Source: Prevotella sp.
GTDB taxonomy: Bacteria > Bacteroidota > Bacteroidia > Bacteroidales > Bacteroidaceae
Assembly: GCA_017475265.1 (NCBI GenBank)
Contig: JAFVFY010000051.1
Span: 1-64,000, forward strand
Direction: 5' to 3'
DNA: 64,000 bases
The position numbers were made by a program, and so were the translations under genes. How positions within the stretch are numbered: the stretch's first letter is position 1; each line of letters starts with the position of its first letter. Positions 1-7,817 of this stretch are shown one piece after another. Below the pieces are notes generated by a model. The model did not search any database. It was not told where the DNA came from and saw only the letters and a program-made list of their open reading frames with translations.

Positions 1-1
1 G

Positions 2-940
2 GACGAGGAATCTTGTGAGCAGTACCTTCGTGAAGTGCGCGAGCGTGAGGGTGTGGTTTGCTGCAAGTGTGGCAGCAAGGAGCATGAGTGGGACAACCAT
101 CACAAGCGTTGGCGTTGTAAACATTGCAAGCATGAGACGACGCTGACTGCAAATACAGTAATGCATGGCAGCAAACTGCCCCTGCTTTACTGGTTCACGG
201 CCATCCACCTTCTGACATCCACGAAGAAGACTTTCTCTGCGTTGGAGATGCAGCGCCAGCTTGGCCACAAGCGCTACCAGCCCATATGGGAGATGATGCA
301 CAAGCTCCGCTCCGTCATGGGCTTGCGTGACGGTCGCTACCAACTCAGCGAAAGCATAGAGCTTGACGAGGGGTATTTCTCCAGCGACAATGAAGTGTCG
401 AAGGACGAACCCGTAAAACGCGGAGTGGGAAGCCAGAAGAAATCAAAGGTGCTCGTCATGATTGAGAGTGAGGACGGCGTTCCCAGGCACAAGGGGCAGA
501 AGGAGAAGAAAGTCGGGCATATCAAGATGGAGGTGATAAAGGACCTTGAGGCTGACACCATAGACAAGGAGGCTGTCAAGGGGGTGGAGAAGGAAACAAA
601 AATCCTGACGGACAACATGGGCGGACATGCCCACCTGCCACAGCACTTCGACAACACCACCATCAAGACCGTTCCTGGCAAAGACGCCCCCAAAGTGCTT
701 CCCTGGGTACATGTAGCCATCGCTAACGCGAAGAGACTTATAGACGACATGTATCATGGAGTAAAGGGAAAATTCCTACAGCAGTACCTCAACGAGTTCT
801 GCTACAAGTTCAACAGGAAATACTTTGGCGACCGACTCTTTGACCGGCTTGTCCTGTGCTCTGTCTGCTACAAACCTACATTCGAGCATCAGATGTACGG
901 GTCGAAGCCCAAGGGGATGGGAACGGAAGGATGCGGATAA
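2..940 (+). CDS. IS1595-family transposase, 5' end outside the window
   Basis: DDE-superfamily transposase. The frame is open to the window edge, so the N-terminus is missing. The GTG at 35 is only an internal codon, and the residues before it (DEESCEQYLREVRERE) look like the usual IS1595 N-terminal helix. Next comes a zinc ribbon (CCKCG then CKHCKHE), then the ISXO2-like core. Counted from position 35, the candidate catalytic residues are D111 (ELDEGYF), D193 (LTDNMGG), N231 and K233 (IANAKRL), matching the DDNK pattern described for part of this family. The C-terminal part (YLNEFCYKFNRKYF) is also typical. No terminal inverted repeat could be placed downstream, so the right end of the IS is undefined. 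The reading frame is intact to its stop, so it may be active. Confidence 0.88.
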   Translation, partial: DEESCEQYLREVREREGVVCCKCGSKEHEWDNHHKRWRCKHCKHETTLTANTVMHGSKLPLLYWFTAIHLLTSTKKTFSALEMQRQLGHKRYQPIWEMMHKLRSVMGLRDGRYQLSESIELDEGYFSSDNEVSKDEPVKRGVGSQKKSKVLVMIESEDGVPRHKGQKEKKVGHIKMEVIKDLEADTIDKEAVKGVEKETKILTDNMGGHAHLPQHFDNTTIKTVPGKDAPKVLPWVHVAIANAKRLIDDMYHGVKGKFLQQYLNEFCYKFNRKYFGDRLFDRLVLCSVCYKPTFEHQMYGSKPKGMGTEGCG

Positions 941-1047
941 TCATAATGGAAATGCAACGGAGAGATATATAATAGCAACAGCAAACATTATGAGATGAGG
1001 GTTGTGGACGTACGTAAAATCACGCGAAATGAAGTCTGTCGTTACGG

Positions 1048-1153
1048 AAAATGTGATTTTTGAGCAAAAAATATGCTCGAAAATGTGATTTATATCGGGA
1101 AAAGTATTCGAAAATGTGATTTTTTGATTATATTTGCAGCCGAAAATGTGATT
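1048..1153 (+). repeat. Four phased copies of AAAATGTGATT upstream of the DUF4143 gene
   Basis: The core AAAATGTGATT begins at 1048, 1080, 1111 and 1143, so the spacings are 32, 31 and 32 bp, close to three helical turns. Each copy is preceded by CG or GG. The third copy lies just upstream of the promoter box at 1129-1136 and the fourth falls at the expected transcription start, directly before the ATG at 1156. This layout suggests operator sites on one face of the DNA, probably for control of the downstream gene. That role is inference. Confidence 0.8.
1129..1137 (+). promoter_or_regulatory. Bacteroidota -7 box TATATTTGC for the DUF4143 ATPase gene
   Basis: Matches TAnnTTTG followed by C. 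It lies 19 bp before the ATG at 1156 and is embedded among the AAAATGTGATT repeats. Confidence 0.65.
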
Positions 1154-1155
1154 AT

Positions 1156-2517
1156 ATGAGTATGGAACTGCTTAAAAGAAAGATTGACAAGTATCTTCTG
1201 GATTGGAAAAACAACCCTGAAAGGAAGCCGCTGATTGTGAAAGGCGCTCGGCAGATTGGGAAGACTGAGTCTGTCAGAGCCTTTGGTAAAGCTAACTATG
1301 AGTCAGTTATCGAGATTAACTTTGTGCTTCAGAAAAAGTTCAGAGCTATCTTTGACGCAGGCCATGAGGTAGAGACGATAATTAAGAACATCTCTTTGCT
1401 TGAACCTTCATGGGAGTTTATTCCTAACAAGACGCTGATTTTTTTCGACGAGCTACAGAAATGCCCCGACTGCGCTACCTCGCTGAAATCTTTTTGTCAG
1501 GACGGTCGATACGACGTCATCTGCTCAGGTTCAATGATGGGCATCTATTATGAGGAAATAGAATCCAATGCCGTTGGTTTTAAAGATGACTATGAAATGC
1601 ATTCTATGGACTTTGAGGAGTTTCTATGGGCAAAGGGTTATTCGACGGAACAGATAGAAGACCTCTATCAGCACATGATTGCCCTGCAGCCTTTCTCCCA
1701 ACTTGAACTTGACACGATGACCGACATTTTCCGCGACTATATGAGCCTGGGGGGAATGCCTGAGGTGGTGAAGACGTTTATCGACAACGGCCATTACGGT
1801 GGGACTCTGAAATTGCAGCGACAGTTGTTGAAAGACTACGAGGAGGATATTACAAAATATGCAAAAGAGACCGACAAAGCGAAAATCCTTGCCGTTTATA
1901 GTCACATCTCCACGTTTCTGGCTAAGGAAAACAAGAAATACCAGATTACGAAGATTGCCAAAGGTGCCAGAAGCCGGGAATACATCGGTGCTGTGGAGTG
2001 GTTGAAAGAGGCCGGTGTCATCAATGTGTGCTATTGTCTGAGCAATGTAGAGTTGCCGTTGAAAGGTAATTATGAAACAGACTACTACAAGATTTATTAT
2101 CATGACACAGGTCTGCTTATTGCATCGCTCGACGAGGAAGCACAGGAAGACCTGCGTGCCAACAAGAACTTCGGAACCTACAAAGGTGCAATCTATGAGA
2201 ACGTTATCGGCGAGATGCTCCGTAAGTCTGGTTATGAACAGCTGTATTTCTACAAGCACGAGAGTCCTTCACTTGAGATGGATTTCTTTGTGCGCGATGC
2301 TGATTCGCTGATTCCAGTAGAGGTAAAAGCCAAGGATGGGGCTACGGCTTCATTGAATAACCTTATCAAATGGGACTCTTATCCAGAAGTTAAATACGGT
2401 ATCAAACTCGGTTACAAGAACATCGGATGGAACGGTCAGTTCTATACGTTCCCTTACTTCCTTGCTTTCTTGTTGAAACGCTTCCTGAGAGAACGAGTAG
2501 AAATTATTCAAAAATAA
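1156..2517 (+). CDS. AAA ATPase with C-terminal DUF4143 domain
   Basis: 453 residues. The N-terminal AAA_14-type ATPase has a Walker A motif at residues 30-37 (GARQIGKT) and a Walker B motif around 93-99 (LIFFDELQ). The DUF4143 region fills the C-terminal half. It ends in an EMDFFV...IPVEVKA pattern (about 374-392) that resembles a PD-(D/E)XK nuclease core. These ATPases are very common, often multicopy, in Bacteroidota; their role is not established, and mobile-element or toxin-like functions have been suggested. The gene stands alone behind an iteron-like promoter region and next to a transposase. Its start is either M1 or M3 (ATG AGT ATG). Family assignment is firm; function is unknown. 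Confidence 0.9.
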   Translation: MSMELLKRKIDKYLLDWKNNPERKPLIVKGARQIGKTESVRAFGKANYESVIEINFVLQKKFRAIFDAGHEVETIIKNISLLEPSWEFIPNKTLIFFDELQKCPDCATSLKSFCQDGRYDVICSGSMMGIYYEEIESNAVGFKDDYEMHSMDFEEFLWAKGYSTEQIEDLYQHMIALQPFSQLELDTMTDIFRDYMSLGGMPEVVKTFIDNGHYGGTLKLQRQLLKDYEEDITKYAKETDKAKILAVYSHISTFLAKENKKYQITKIAKGARSREYIGAVEWLKEAGVINVCYCLSNVELPLKGNYETDYYKIYYHDTGLLIASLDEEAQEDLRANKNFGTYKGAIYENVIGEMLRKSGYEQLYFYKHESPSLEMDFFVRDADSLIPVEVKAKDGATASLNNLIKWDSYPEVKYGIKLGYKNIGWNGQFYTFPYFLAFLLKRFLRERVEIIQK

Positions 2518-2579
2518 AATTAATGAGTAATTCGTGATAAATTAATGGAAAACAACAATCATTTAACGTTATTATCAGC

Positions 2580-3494
2580 ATGAATCCGAACTACAGTAAT
2601 TACAAGCTGCACGCCAAGATGGCGGCAATGGAGAAGTTCATCAACATCGACAAGCTCATCGATGGCGACAAGAATTCCATCAAACAAATCCGTTCCTATT
2701 ACCGCATCAATAACTGGGCATACAGACGTTATCATTCGCAAGACGGCTTCATGCATTTCAGGGTTTCTCCCAACGGATGCTTCACCGATGAAGACATCTA
2801 TTACCAGCCCGATTGCGTTTCTGAGTATATCAAGCCCAACAGCGTAGTGCTGGAGCTTGGATTCGGACAGGGAGCCAATTTGCTGTATCTTGCCCACTGT
2901 CATCCCGATGCACGTTTCATTGGTGTTGACTTGTCTCCGCTGAAGAAGAAAGGCAAAGACATACCCAGCAATGTCACTACATACGAGCTGGACTACAATG
3001 ACTTGTCACAGTTTAGTGACAATTCGGTGGATGTGATGTATGCCTTTGAAACCATTGTCCATAATAGCCATAAGGAAAAGGTTTATAGTGAGGTTTATCG
3101 CGTGCTGAAGCCCGGAGGGGTGATTGTCGTCTTCGACTATGCCCTGGCTTCACGCCTGGAGACCTATGATGCCGTGGTTCAGAAGGCCATTGCCATTACT
3201 TCAAAAGGTGGCGCTTCAGCTATGATTGAATCGCAAGAAGAGCTGAACGAATGTTACGTCAAGTGTGGTCTGAAGGTGGAAAAGTGCATTAACCATACAC
3301 GTGCCACGCTGCCCGACCTGAAACGTCTGGAACGTAAGGCAGCAAAAATACTGGAACGTCCGAAGCTGGCAAGGCTGATGTTCTGGCTGCTACCTGAACA
3401 GTTCGTCACGAACATTATCATCGGCTATCTGGGTTATGATGGCGGAAATGCCGGAGTAGGGGCATATTGGGAATGGGTGCTTCAGAAACCCTGA
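2580..3494 (+). CDS. Class I SAM-dependent methyltransferase
   Basis: 304 residues. Motif I (VLELGFGQGANLL, about residues 90-102) binds SAM, followed by an acidic residue in FIGVDLSP and a post-motif DVMYAFETIVH. The core belongs to the Methyltransf_11 type. The C-terminal part (LARLMFWLLPEQFVTN) resembles lipid or sterol-type methylases, which often carry a membrane-facing helix, but the substrate cannot be read from the sequence. It converges with the RNA methylase gene on the other strand and their 3' ends overlap by 13 bp. No promoter box was recognised in the short gap after the DUF4143 gene. Confidence 0.8.
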   Translation: MNPNYSNYKLHAKMAAMEKFINIDKLIDGDKNSIKQIRSYYRINNWAYRRYHSQDGFMHFRVSPNGCFTDEDIYYQPDCVSEYIKPNSVVLELGFGQGANLLYLAHCHPDARFIGVDLSPLKKKGKDIPSNVTTYELDYNDLSQFSDNSVDVMYAFETIVHNSHKEKVYSEVYRVLKPGGVIVVFDYALASRLETYDAVVQKAIAITSKGGASAMIESQEELNECYVKCGLKVEKCINHTRATLPDLKRLERKAAKILERPKLARLMFWLLPEQFVTNIIIGYLGYDGGNAGVGAYWEWVLQKP

Positions 3495-4276
3495 CGTTGC
3501 CTCACCGCCTCATAGAGCAGGATGGCTGCGCTCACAGAAACATTGAGTGAATCGACGGTGCCAAGCATGGGGATGCAGATATGCTCCGTAGCCGCCGTGC
3601 GCCATTGTTGTGTAAGACCGTCGGCCTCAGTTCCCATGACGATGGCCACAGGACCGCGCATGTCGGTGGCATAGTAGAGGCTGGAGTCCTGCAGCTGCGC
3701 CGTCAGTATGGCAATACTATGCTCTTTCAGGAAACGGATGCACTCCTCCGAACTGCATGCCACCACTGGGACACAGAAGAAAGCCCCCAGGCTGGCACGG
3801 ATGAGGTTGGGGTTGTACAGGTCGGTCAGCGGGTCGCAGACGATGACGGCTGTGGCTCCGGCTGCATCAGCCGAACGCAGTACGGCTCCCAGGTTTCCTG
3901 GTTTCTCTACACTTTCGAGCACCACTAAGAGCGGATTATCGCCAAGGATGATGTCGGCCAGCGAGAGGCTACGCTGCCTCACTACGGCCACCACGCCCTC
4001 AGTACTGCCACGGTAGGCGATGCGTTCGTAGACGGCAGGAGTGACCTCAAAGGTCTGTTCTCCATACGTGGGCAGGGTGTCCTCACACAACTGAGGGCAG
4101 CAGTAGACCTCCTCGACCTCCATGCCCGCCTCTATGCAACGGGAAAGTTCACGGCGGCCCTCCACGACGAAGAGTCCGGAGCGTCGCCGTTCCGATGATT
4201 TCTGCTGAAGCACCAGAAGACGCTTCACACGGGCATTCTGCGTACTGCTTATCGTGTTTTCACTCATATTATTCAT
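3482..4276 (-). CDS. TrmH/SpoU-family RNA 2'-O-methyltransferase
   Basis: 264 residues. An N-terminal SpoU substrate-binding domain (about 10-90) is followed by the trefoil-knot catalytic domain. The three family motifs are visible: VEKPGNLGAVLRSADAAGA with the motif 1 Asn and Arg, VMGTEADGL (motif 2) and CIPMLGTVDSLNVSVSAA (motif 3). It probably methylates a ribose in rRNA (RlmB or TsnR-like); the exact target is unknown. The start ATG at 4276 overlaps the stop of the upstream helix-hairpin-helix gene by 8 bp, so the two are translationally coupled. An alternative Met lies at codon 4. Confidence 0.88.
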   Translation of the reverse strand: MNNMSENTISSTQNARVKRLLVLQQKSSERRRSGLFVVEGRRELSRCIEAGMEVEEVYCCPQLCEDTLPTYGEQTFEVTPAVYERIAYRGSTEGVVAVVRQRSLSLADIILGDNPLLVVLESVEKPGNLGAVLRSADAAGATAVIVCDPLTDLYNPNLIRASLGAFFCVPVVACSSEECIRFLKEHSIAILTAQLQDSSLYYATDMRGPVAIVMGTEADGLTQQWRTAATEHICIPMLGTVDSLNVSVSAAILLYEAVRQRQGF

Positions 4277-5237
4277 AGCTGATGTAAGGCTCTAGACGGG
4301 CGATGACCTCCGGCGTAAACTCAGGGAGGAGACGTAGGTCGGAAAGACTGGAGATGGAACCGTGCAAACGGCGATACTCAATAATAGCCTTTGCTTGATA
4401 GAAATTAATGTAGGGGTGTCGCTTCAGCTCATTGAGCGTGAGGCGGTTAATGGCTAGTTGTCGGGGATGTGGCTGCGACACTACCGCGAAAGCCTTAGCC
4501 TCTGGAGGCAAGTCCTCTATCTCGTCGAGCTGTTCCACGCTGACATAGCCGCCCAGTCGCTGACCATAGTCCACGATGCGGCGGGCATAGTAGCTGCCTA
4601 TGCCAGGAATGGTCTTCAGGGCCGACGTGTCGGAGAGGTTGAGGTCGATGGTCTCGCCTTCACGAAGCTTGACGGGGTATCTCAGGGCTGCGTCCTCAGA
4701 GTCGCTGTTTCCTCCATCTGACTGGCTGACACGGGACTTGCTCCTACTATTGGGGAAGAGCGTGGAAGCCGGAAGATAGTCACGGGAGATACGGATATAA
4801 GGTTCAAGTTCGCGGTATTGCTTCACGGTGAGGCCATAGAGCTGGGCGAAGTCCTCCTTACTGCGGTATATGCCTCCCGCAGCCCGGTATTTGTAGATGT
4901 TGCGCACCTGCCAGGAACTTAAGCCGAGACGGAGCAACTGTGAAGAGTCGGCAGTATTGGGGTCGAAGGGGAAAAGCTCCCTCGGACCCTCCCCCACCCC
5001 CTCCCTGTGAGGGAGGGTAGTAGTTTGACTTGCTGATGCATCTCCGCCTCGATTGTAACTACTCCCCTCTCCAGTCGGAGAGGGGCTGGGGGTGAGGCTG
5101 TCCGGAGAGGAATCTGTAGTGAGGCCGTTTCCTGTAAAATAGAGAGCACAGAGGACTATGGCAGCCAGCGAGAGCAACATGAGCAGCACCTGGCGGTCAC
5201 TCTTGTTCAGATAGAATAGTTCTCGCAGTCTCATCAT
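4269..5237 (-). CDS. Helix-hairpin-helix protein, ComEA-like, membrane anchored
   Basis: 322 residues. One N-terminal membrane segment (VLLMLLSLAAIVLCALYF, about 18-35) is followed by a linker and several helix-hairpin-helix motifs, including LGLSSWQVRNIYKYRAAGG, ALKTIPGIGSYYARRIVDYG and NELKRHPYINFYQAKAIIEY. Such domains bind DNA non-specifically; ComEA-like proteins act in DNA uptake at the envelope. Residues of roughly 47-85 (PSPTGEG...REGVGEGP) are not protein-family sequence but the translation of a GC-rich inverted-repeat element at 4981-5097. The gene lies 34 bp after dnaB, with a REP-like hairpin in the gap, and overlaps the next gene. Confidence 0.82.
   Translation of the reverse strand: MMRLRELFYLNKSDRQVLLMLLSLAAIVLCALYFTGNGLTTDSSPDSLTPSPSPTGEGSSYNRGGDASASQTTTLPHREGVGEGPRELFPFDPNTADSSQLLRLGLSSWQVRNIYKYRAAGGIYRSKEDFAQLYGLTVKQYRELEPYIRISRDYLPASTLFPNSRSKSRVSQSDGGNSDSEDAALRYPVKLREGETIDLNLSDTSALKTIPGIGSYYARRIVDYGQRLGGYVSVEQLDEIEDLPPEAKAFAVVSQPHPRQLAINRLTLNELKRHPYINFYQAKAIIEYRRLHGSISSLSDLRLLPEFTPEVIARLEPYISYE
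4981..5097. repeat. Family A GC-rich inverted-repeat element inside the helix-hairpin-helix gene
   Basis: Arms at about 4981-5025 and 5057-5097 are imperfect inverted copies of each other. Each arm also contains its own C-tract/G-tract hairpin (CCCTCCCTGTGAGGGAGGG; CCCCTCTCC...GGAGAGGGG). A centre of about 31 bp is unique. The 117 bp are read through as 39 codons without a stop. Confidence 0.75.
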
Positions 5238-5242
5238 CTATT

Positions 5243-5266
5243 GTAACGCTTGAAAGCGTTACCTAC
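5243..5266 (-). repeat. Family J REP-like hairpin with GTAG head
   Basis: On the minus strand a GTAG tetranucleotide is followed by a perfect palindrome (GTAACGCTT TC AAGCGTTAC). This head-plus-hairpin layout is that of REP sequences served by RAYT (Y1) transposases. It lies in the gap between dnaB and the helix-hairpin-helix gene. Confidence 0.65.
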
Positions 5267-5271
5267 TACTT

Positions 5272-6834
5272 TTAGAACGGCATCGGCCCGTCGGAGGGTG
5301 GCGGTGGAAGCGGGCTGTCGCCAAAGGGCGAGAAGTCGCCAGACATATTATCAGGAGCCGTACCATCGATTTTCGACCCCAGAATCTCTCCACCACCCGT
5401 TGGTGCACGATGTCCCAACCGTGAGTCCTCAGGATTCTCAAAGCGGGTGAACTCACCACGGAAGGAGAGGATGACATCGCCCGTAGCACCCTTACGATGT
5501 TTGGCTATGATAATCTGTGCCATACCGTGAAGGTCGTGACCATTATCATCCTGATAGATATGGTAGTACTCCGGACGATGCACGAAGAGCACCATGTCGG
5601 CATCCTGCTCGATGGCACCTGACTCACGCAGGTCGGAGAGCTGAGGCCGCTTACCCTCCACACCCTCACGACTCTCCACACCACGGTTGAGCTGCGAGAG
5701 GGCGAGGATGGGGATGTCAAGTTCCTTGGCCAGTCCCTTCAGCGAGCGGCTGATGGTCGACACCTCTTCCTGACGCGAAGAGAAACGCATGCCGTTAGCG
5801 TTCATCAGCTGCAGATAGTCAATCATGATGATCTTAACCCCATGCTCACGCACCAGTCGACGGGCCTTCGTACGAAGTTCAAAGACGGAGAGACCCGGCG
5901 TGTCGTCAATATAAATAGGTGCACCCATAAGGCTGTTGATACGCTTGTCAAGACGGTCCCACTCATCGGGCTGCATCTGTCCGCTCAGAATCTTTGAACC
6001 CTGAATCTCGCAGACGTTGGAGATGAGACGGTTGGTGAGCTGCACGTCCGACATTTCAAGCGAGAAGAATGCCAGCGGCACATTGTAGTCGGCAGCGATG
6101 TTCTTCGCCATCGAGAGGGCGAACGAGGTCTTACCCATGGCTGGACGTCCGGCAATGATGACGAGGTCGGAAGCCTGCCAGCCAGAGGTGATGTCATCGA
6201 GTTTATGATAACCTGTGGGAACACCCGTGAGACCGTCGGTGTTCGCGGCAGCCTTGTTGAGCACGTCGAGGGCACGCTTGATGACGGGGTCTATATGCGT
6301 GTAGTCCTTCTTCATGTTCTTCTGGGACAACTCGAAGAGCGACCCTTCGGCATGTTGCATCAGCTCGTCCACATCGATGGTCTCGTCGAAAGCCTTTGTC
6401 TCCACGTCGCTGGCAAACTGAATAAGCTGTCGGGCGAGGAACTTCTGGGCTACGATACGGGCATGATACTCCACGTGTGCCGACGAGGCCACACGGCTGG
6501 AAATCTCGGCGATGTATGCCGGACCACCGACCTCCTCCAGCCGACCGTTACGTCCTAACTGCTCGGTGACGGTGAGCACGTCAATGGGCTTCTCCGCCAT
6601 CGCCAGGTCTCTGACAGCCTCGAAGATATATTGGTTGCGCTTTTCGTAGAAGCTCTCGGGGTAGAGCATCTCGCTCACCACGGAGTAGGCATCCTTGTCG
6701 ATGAGCAGACCGCCGATGACGGCGCGCTCTACCTCTAATGCCTGAGGCTGCACGTGAGCATAGGTATTGTCGACAGGCTGCTGCTGTCTCCTATTGGAGC
6801 CTTGCCGACTGCCACTATTATTTTGTTGTGCCAT
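5272..6834 (-). CDS. dnaB: Replicative DNA helicase DnaB
   Basis: 520 residues. Hexameric 5'-3' helicase that unwinds DNA at the fork and recruits primase. The N-terminal DnaB domain (about 30-130) begins QPQALEVERAVIGGLL. The RecA-like ATPase follows with Walker A at 229-237 (GRPAMGKTS), Walker B IIMIDYLQLM, and conserved SQLNRGVE, DLRESGAIEQDADMV and IIAKHRKG blocks. The tail is rich in Gly, Pro and Ser (GDSPLPPPPSDGPMPF), as in Bacteroidales homologues. It sits 31 bp after the flavodoxin gene on the same strand and may be cotranscribed with it. Confidence 0.97.
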   Translation of the reverse strand: MAQQNNSGSRQGSNRRQQQPVDNTYAHVQPQALEVERAVIGGLLIDKDAYSVVSEMLYPESFYEKRNQYIFEAVRDLAMAEKPIDVLTVTEQLGRNGRLEEVGGPAYIAEISSRVASSAHVEYHARIVAQKFLARQLIQFASDVETKAFDETIDVDELMQHAEGSLFELSQKNMKKDYTHIDPVIKRALDVLNKAAANTDGLTGVPTGYHKLDDITSGWQASDLVIIAGRPAMGKTSFALSMAKNIAADYNVPLAFFSLEMSDVQLTNRLISNVCEIQGSKILSGQMQPDEWDRLDKRINSLMGAPIYIDDTPGLSVFELRTKARRLVREHGVKIIMIDYLQLMNANGMRFSSRQEEVSTISRSLKGLAKELDIPILALSQLNRGVESREGVEGKRPQLSDLRESGAIEQDADMVLFVHRPEYYHIYQDDNGHDLHGMAQIIIAKHRKGATGDVILSFRGEFTRFENPEDSRLGHRAPTGGGEILGSKIDGTAPDNMSGDFSPFGDSPLPPPPSDGPMPF

Positions 6835-6865
6835 GTTGTTTTGCCTGTTCCCGATAGTATGTGAA

Positions 6866-7717
6866 TTACCTGACCACCTGCGTGAATACTGGGGTTTCTC
6901 CCTCTGTAACAGTCACATAGACCTTCATCTCTCCTGCAGGAGCACCCTGGGGAGCACCCTCACGGGGAAGATCGACGGCGGTGAACAGATATTCCGTTCC
7001 TTCAGGAATGGTACGCGAAGCAACAGTCTTGGCCTGGGCGTGAATCATGGGATAGTCGCCAACGGCAGCGTTGAAGATGGCAGCTTCCTCCTCGCTCACC
7101 TCATGGGCTGCAGGGAAGGGTTCGGGCTTAATGTATTCACCCTCGACGAAACCACCAGCCTTCAGGAACTGGTCAACCTCCTTTGGCACAGCTGCCATGC
7201 GAGCAGCACGGACACCATAGCCCGGAAGAATCTCAGCATTCGGCTGTTTGGCTGCGAGGTCTTTCACGCTGGAGTCCAAACCGCCACTACCGAAAGTGCA
7301 GAAGGGAACAATCTTCTTGCCGCTCAGGTCGGTGCTGTCAAGGAAGGCTGCCACAGGAGGAGCGTAAGTACCAAACCAAACAGGATAGCCGAGGAAGATA
7401 ACATCATACTTAGAGAGGTCGGCAGCAACAGGCTTAATCTCAGGAAGAACGCCCTGCTCACGTTCCTGCATGCAGCGGCCTATCGTGGCCTGGAAATCGC
7501 CGTCATAGGGATTTACGGCAGTAATCTCCTCGATGTCGGCACCAAGGCGCGTGGCAATTTCCTGAGCCACGGTCTTCGTGTTCGATGTCTGAGAGTAGTA
7601 GAGAACGAGGATGTTGGGTTTCGATTCTTGAGTGTTGGAAGACTCTTTCTTCGAGCCGCAGGAGACTGCAGCAACCATTGCGGCCACAACGGCCAGCATC
7701 AATTTCAAGCTTTTCAT
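6866..7717 (-). CDS. Flavodoxin-domain lipoprotein
   Basis: 283 residues. The signal peptide ends in a lipobox with Cys20 (AAVSC). A flavodoxin_4-type domain follows, with the FMN phosphate loop LYYSQTSNTKTVAQ. Further conserved blocks are FLGYPVWFGTYAPPVAAFLD and CTFGSGGLDSSVKDLA. A C-terminal extension of about 90 residues ends in a small beta-rich piece (MKVYVTVTEGETPVFTQVVR). It is likely an exported electron carrier anchored in a membrane; its partner is not apparent from neighbours. A TACCTTTGC box at 7755-7764 gives a leader of about 35 nt. Confidence 0.85.
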   Translation of the reverse strand: MKSLKLMLAVVAAMVAAVSCGSKKESSNTQESKPNILVLYYSQTSNTKTVAQEIATRLGADIEEITAVNPYDGDFQATIGRCMQEREQGVLPEIKPVAADLSKYDVIFLGYPVWFGTYAPPVAAFLDSTDLSGKKIVPFCTFGSGGLDSSVKDLAAKQPNAEILPGYGVRAARMAAVPKEVDQFLKAGGFVEGEYIKPEPFPAAHEVSEEEAAIFNAAVGDYPMIHAQAKTVASRTIPEGTEYLFTAVDLPREGAPQGAPAGEMKVYVTVTEGETPVFTQVVR

Positions 7718-7754
7718 ATCAAACGTTTATAAATGATGAATAATAAAAATCGGC

Positions 7755-7764
7755 TGCAAAGGTA
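7755..7764 (-). promoter_or_regulatory. -7 box TACCTTTGCA for the flavodoxin lipoprotein gene
   Basis: Read on the minus strand, 38 bp before the ATG at 7717. Confidence 0.7.
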
Positions 7765-7817
7765 CAACTTTTTTGGAAATAAAAGTATGGTTTGGCGTTA
7801 AAAGTATCGACAGCATC

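Noticed and set aside
1045-1155. CRISPR-like array
   Set aside because: The four 11 bp repeats with about 20 bp between them are too short and too few, the intervening sequence is not spacer-like, and no cas gene is present. A promoter operator array fits better.
6767-7732. A long open frame opposite the flavodoxin lipoprotein gene
   Set aside because: The flavodoxin gene has a signal peptide, motif and promoter; the opposite frame has none of these.
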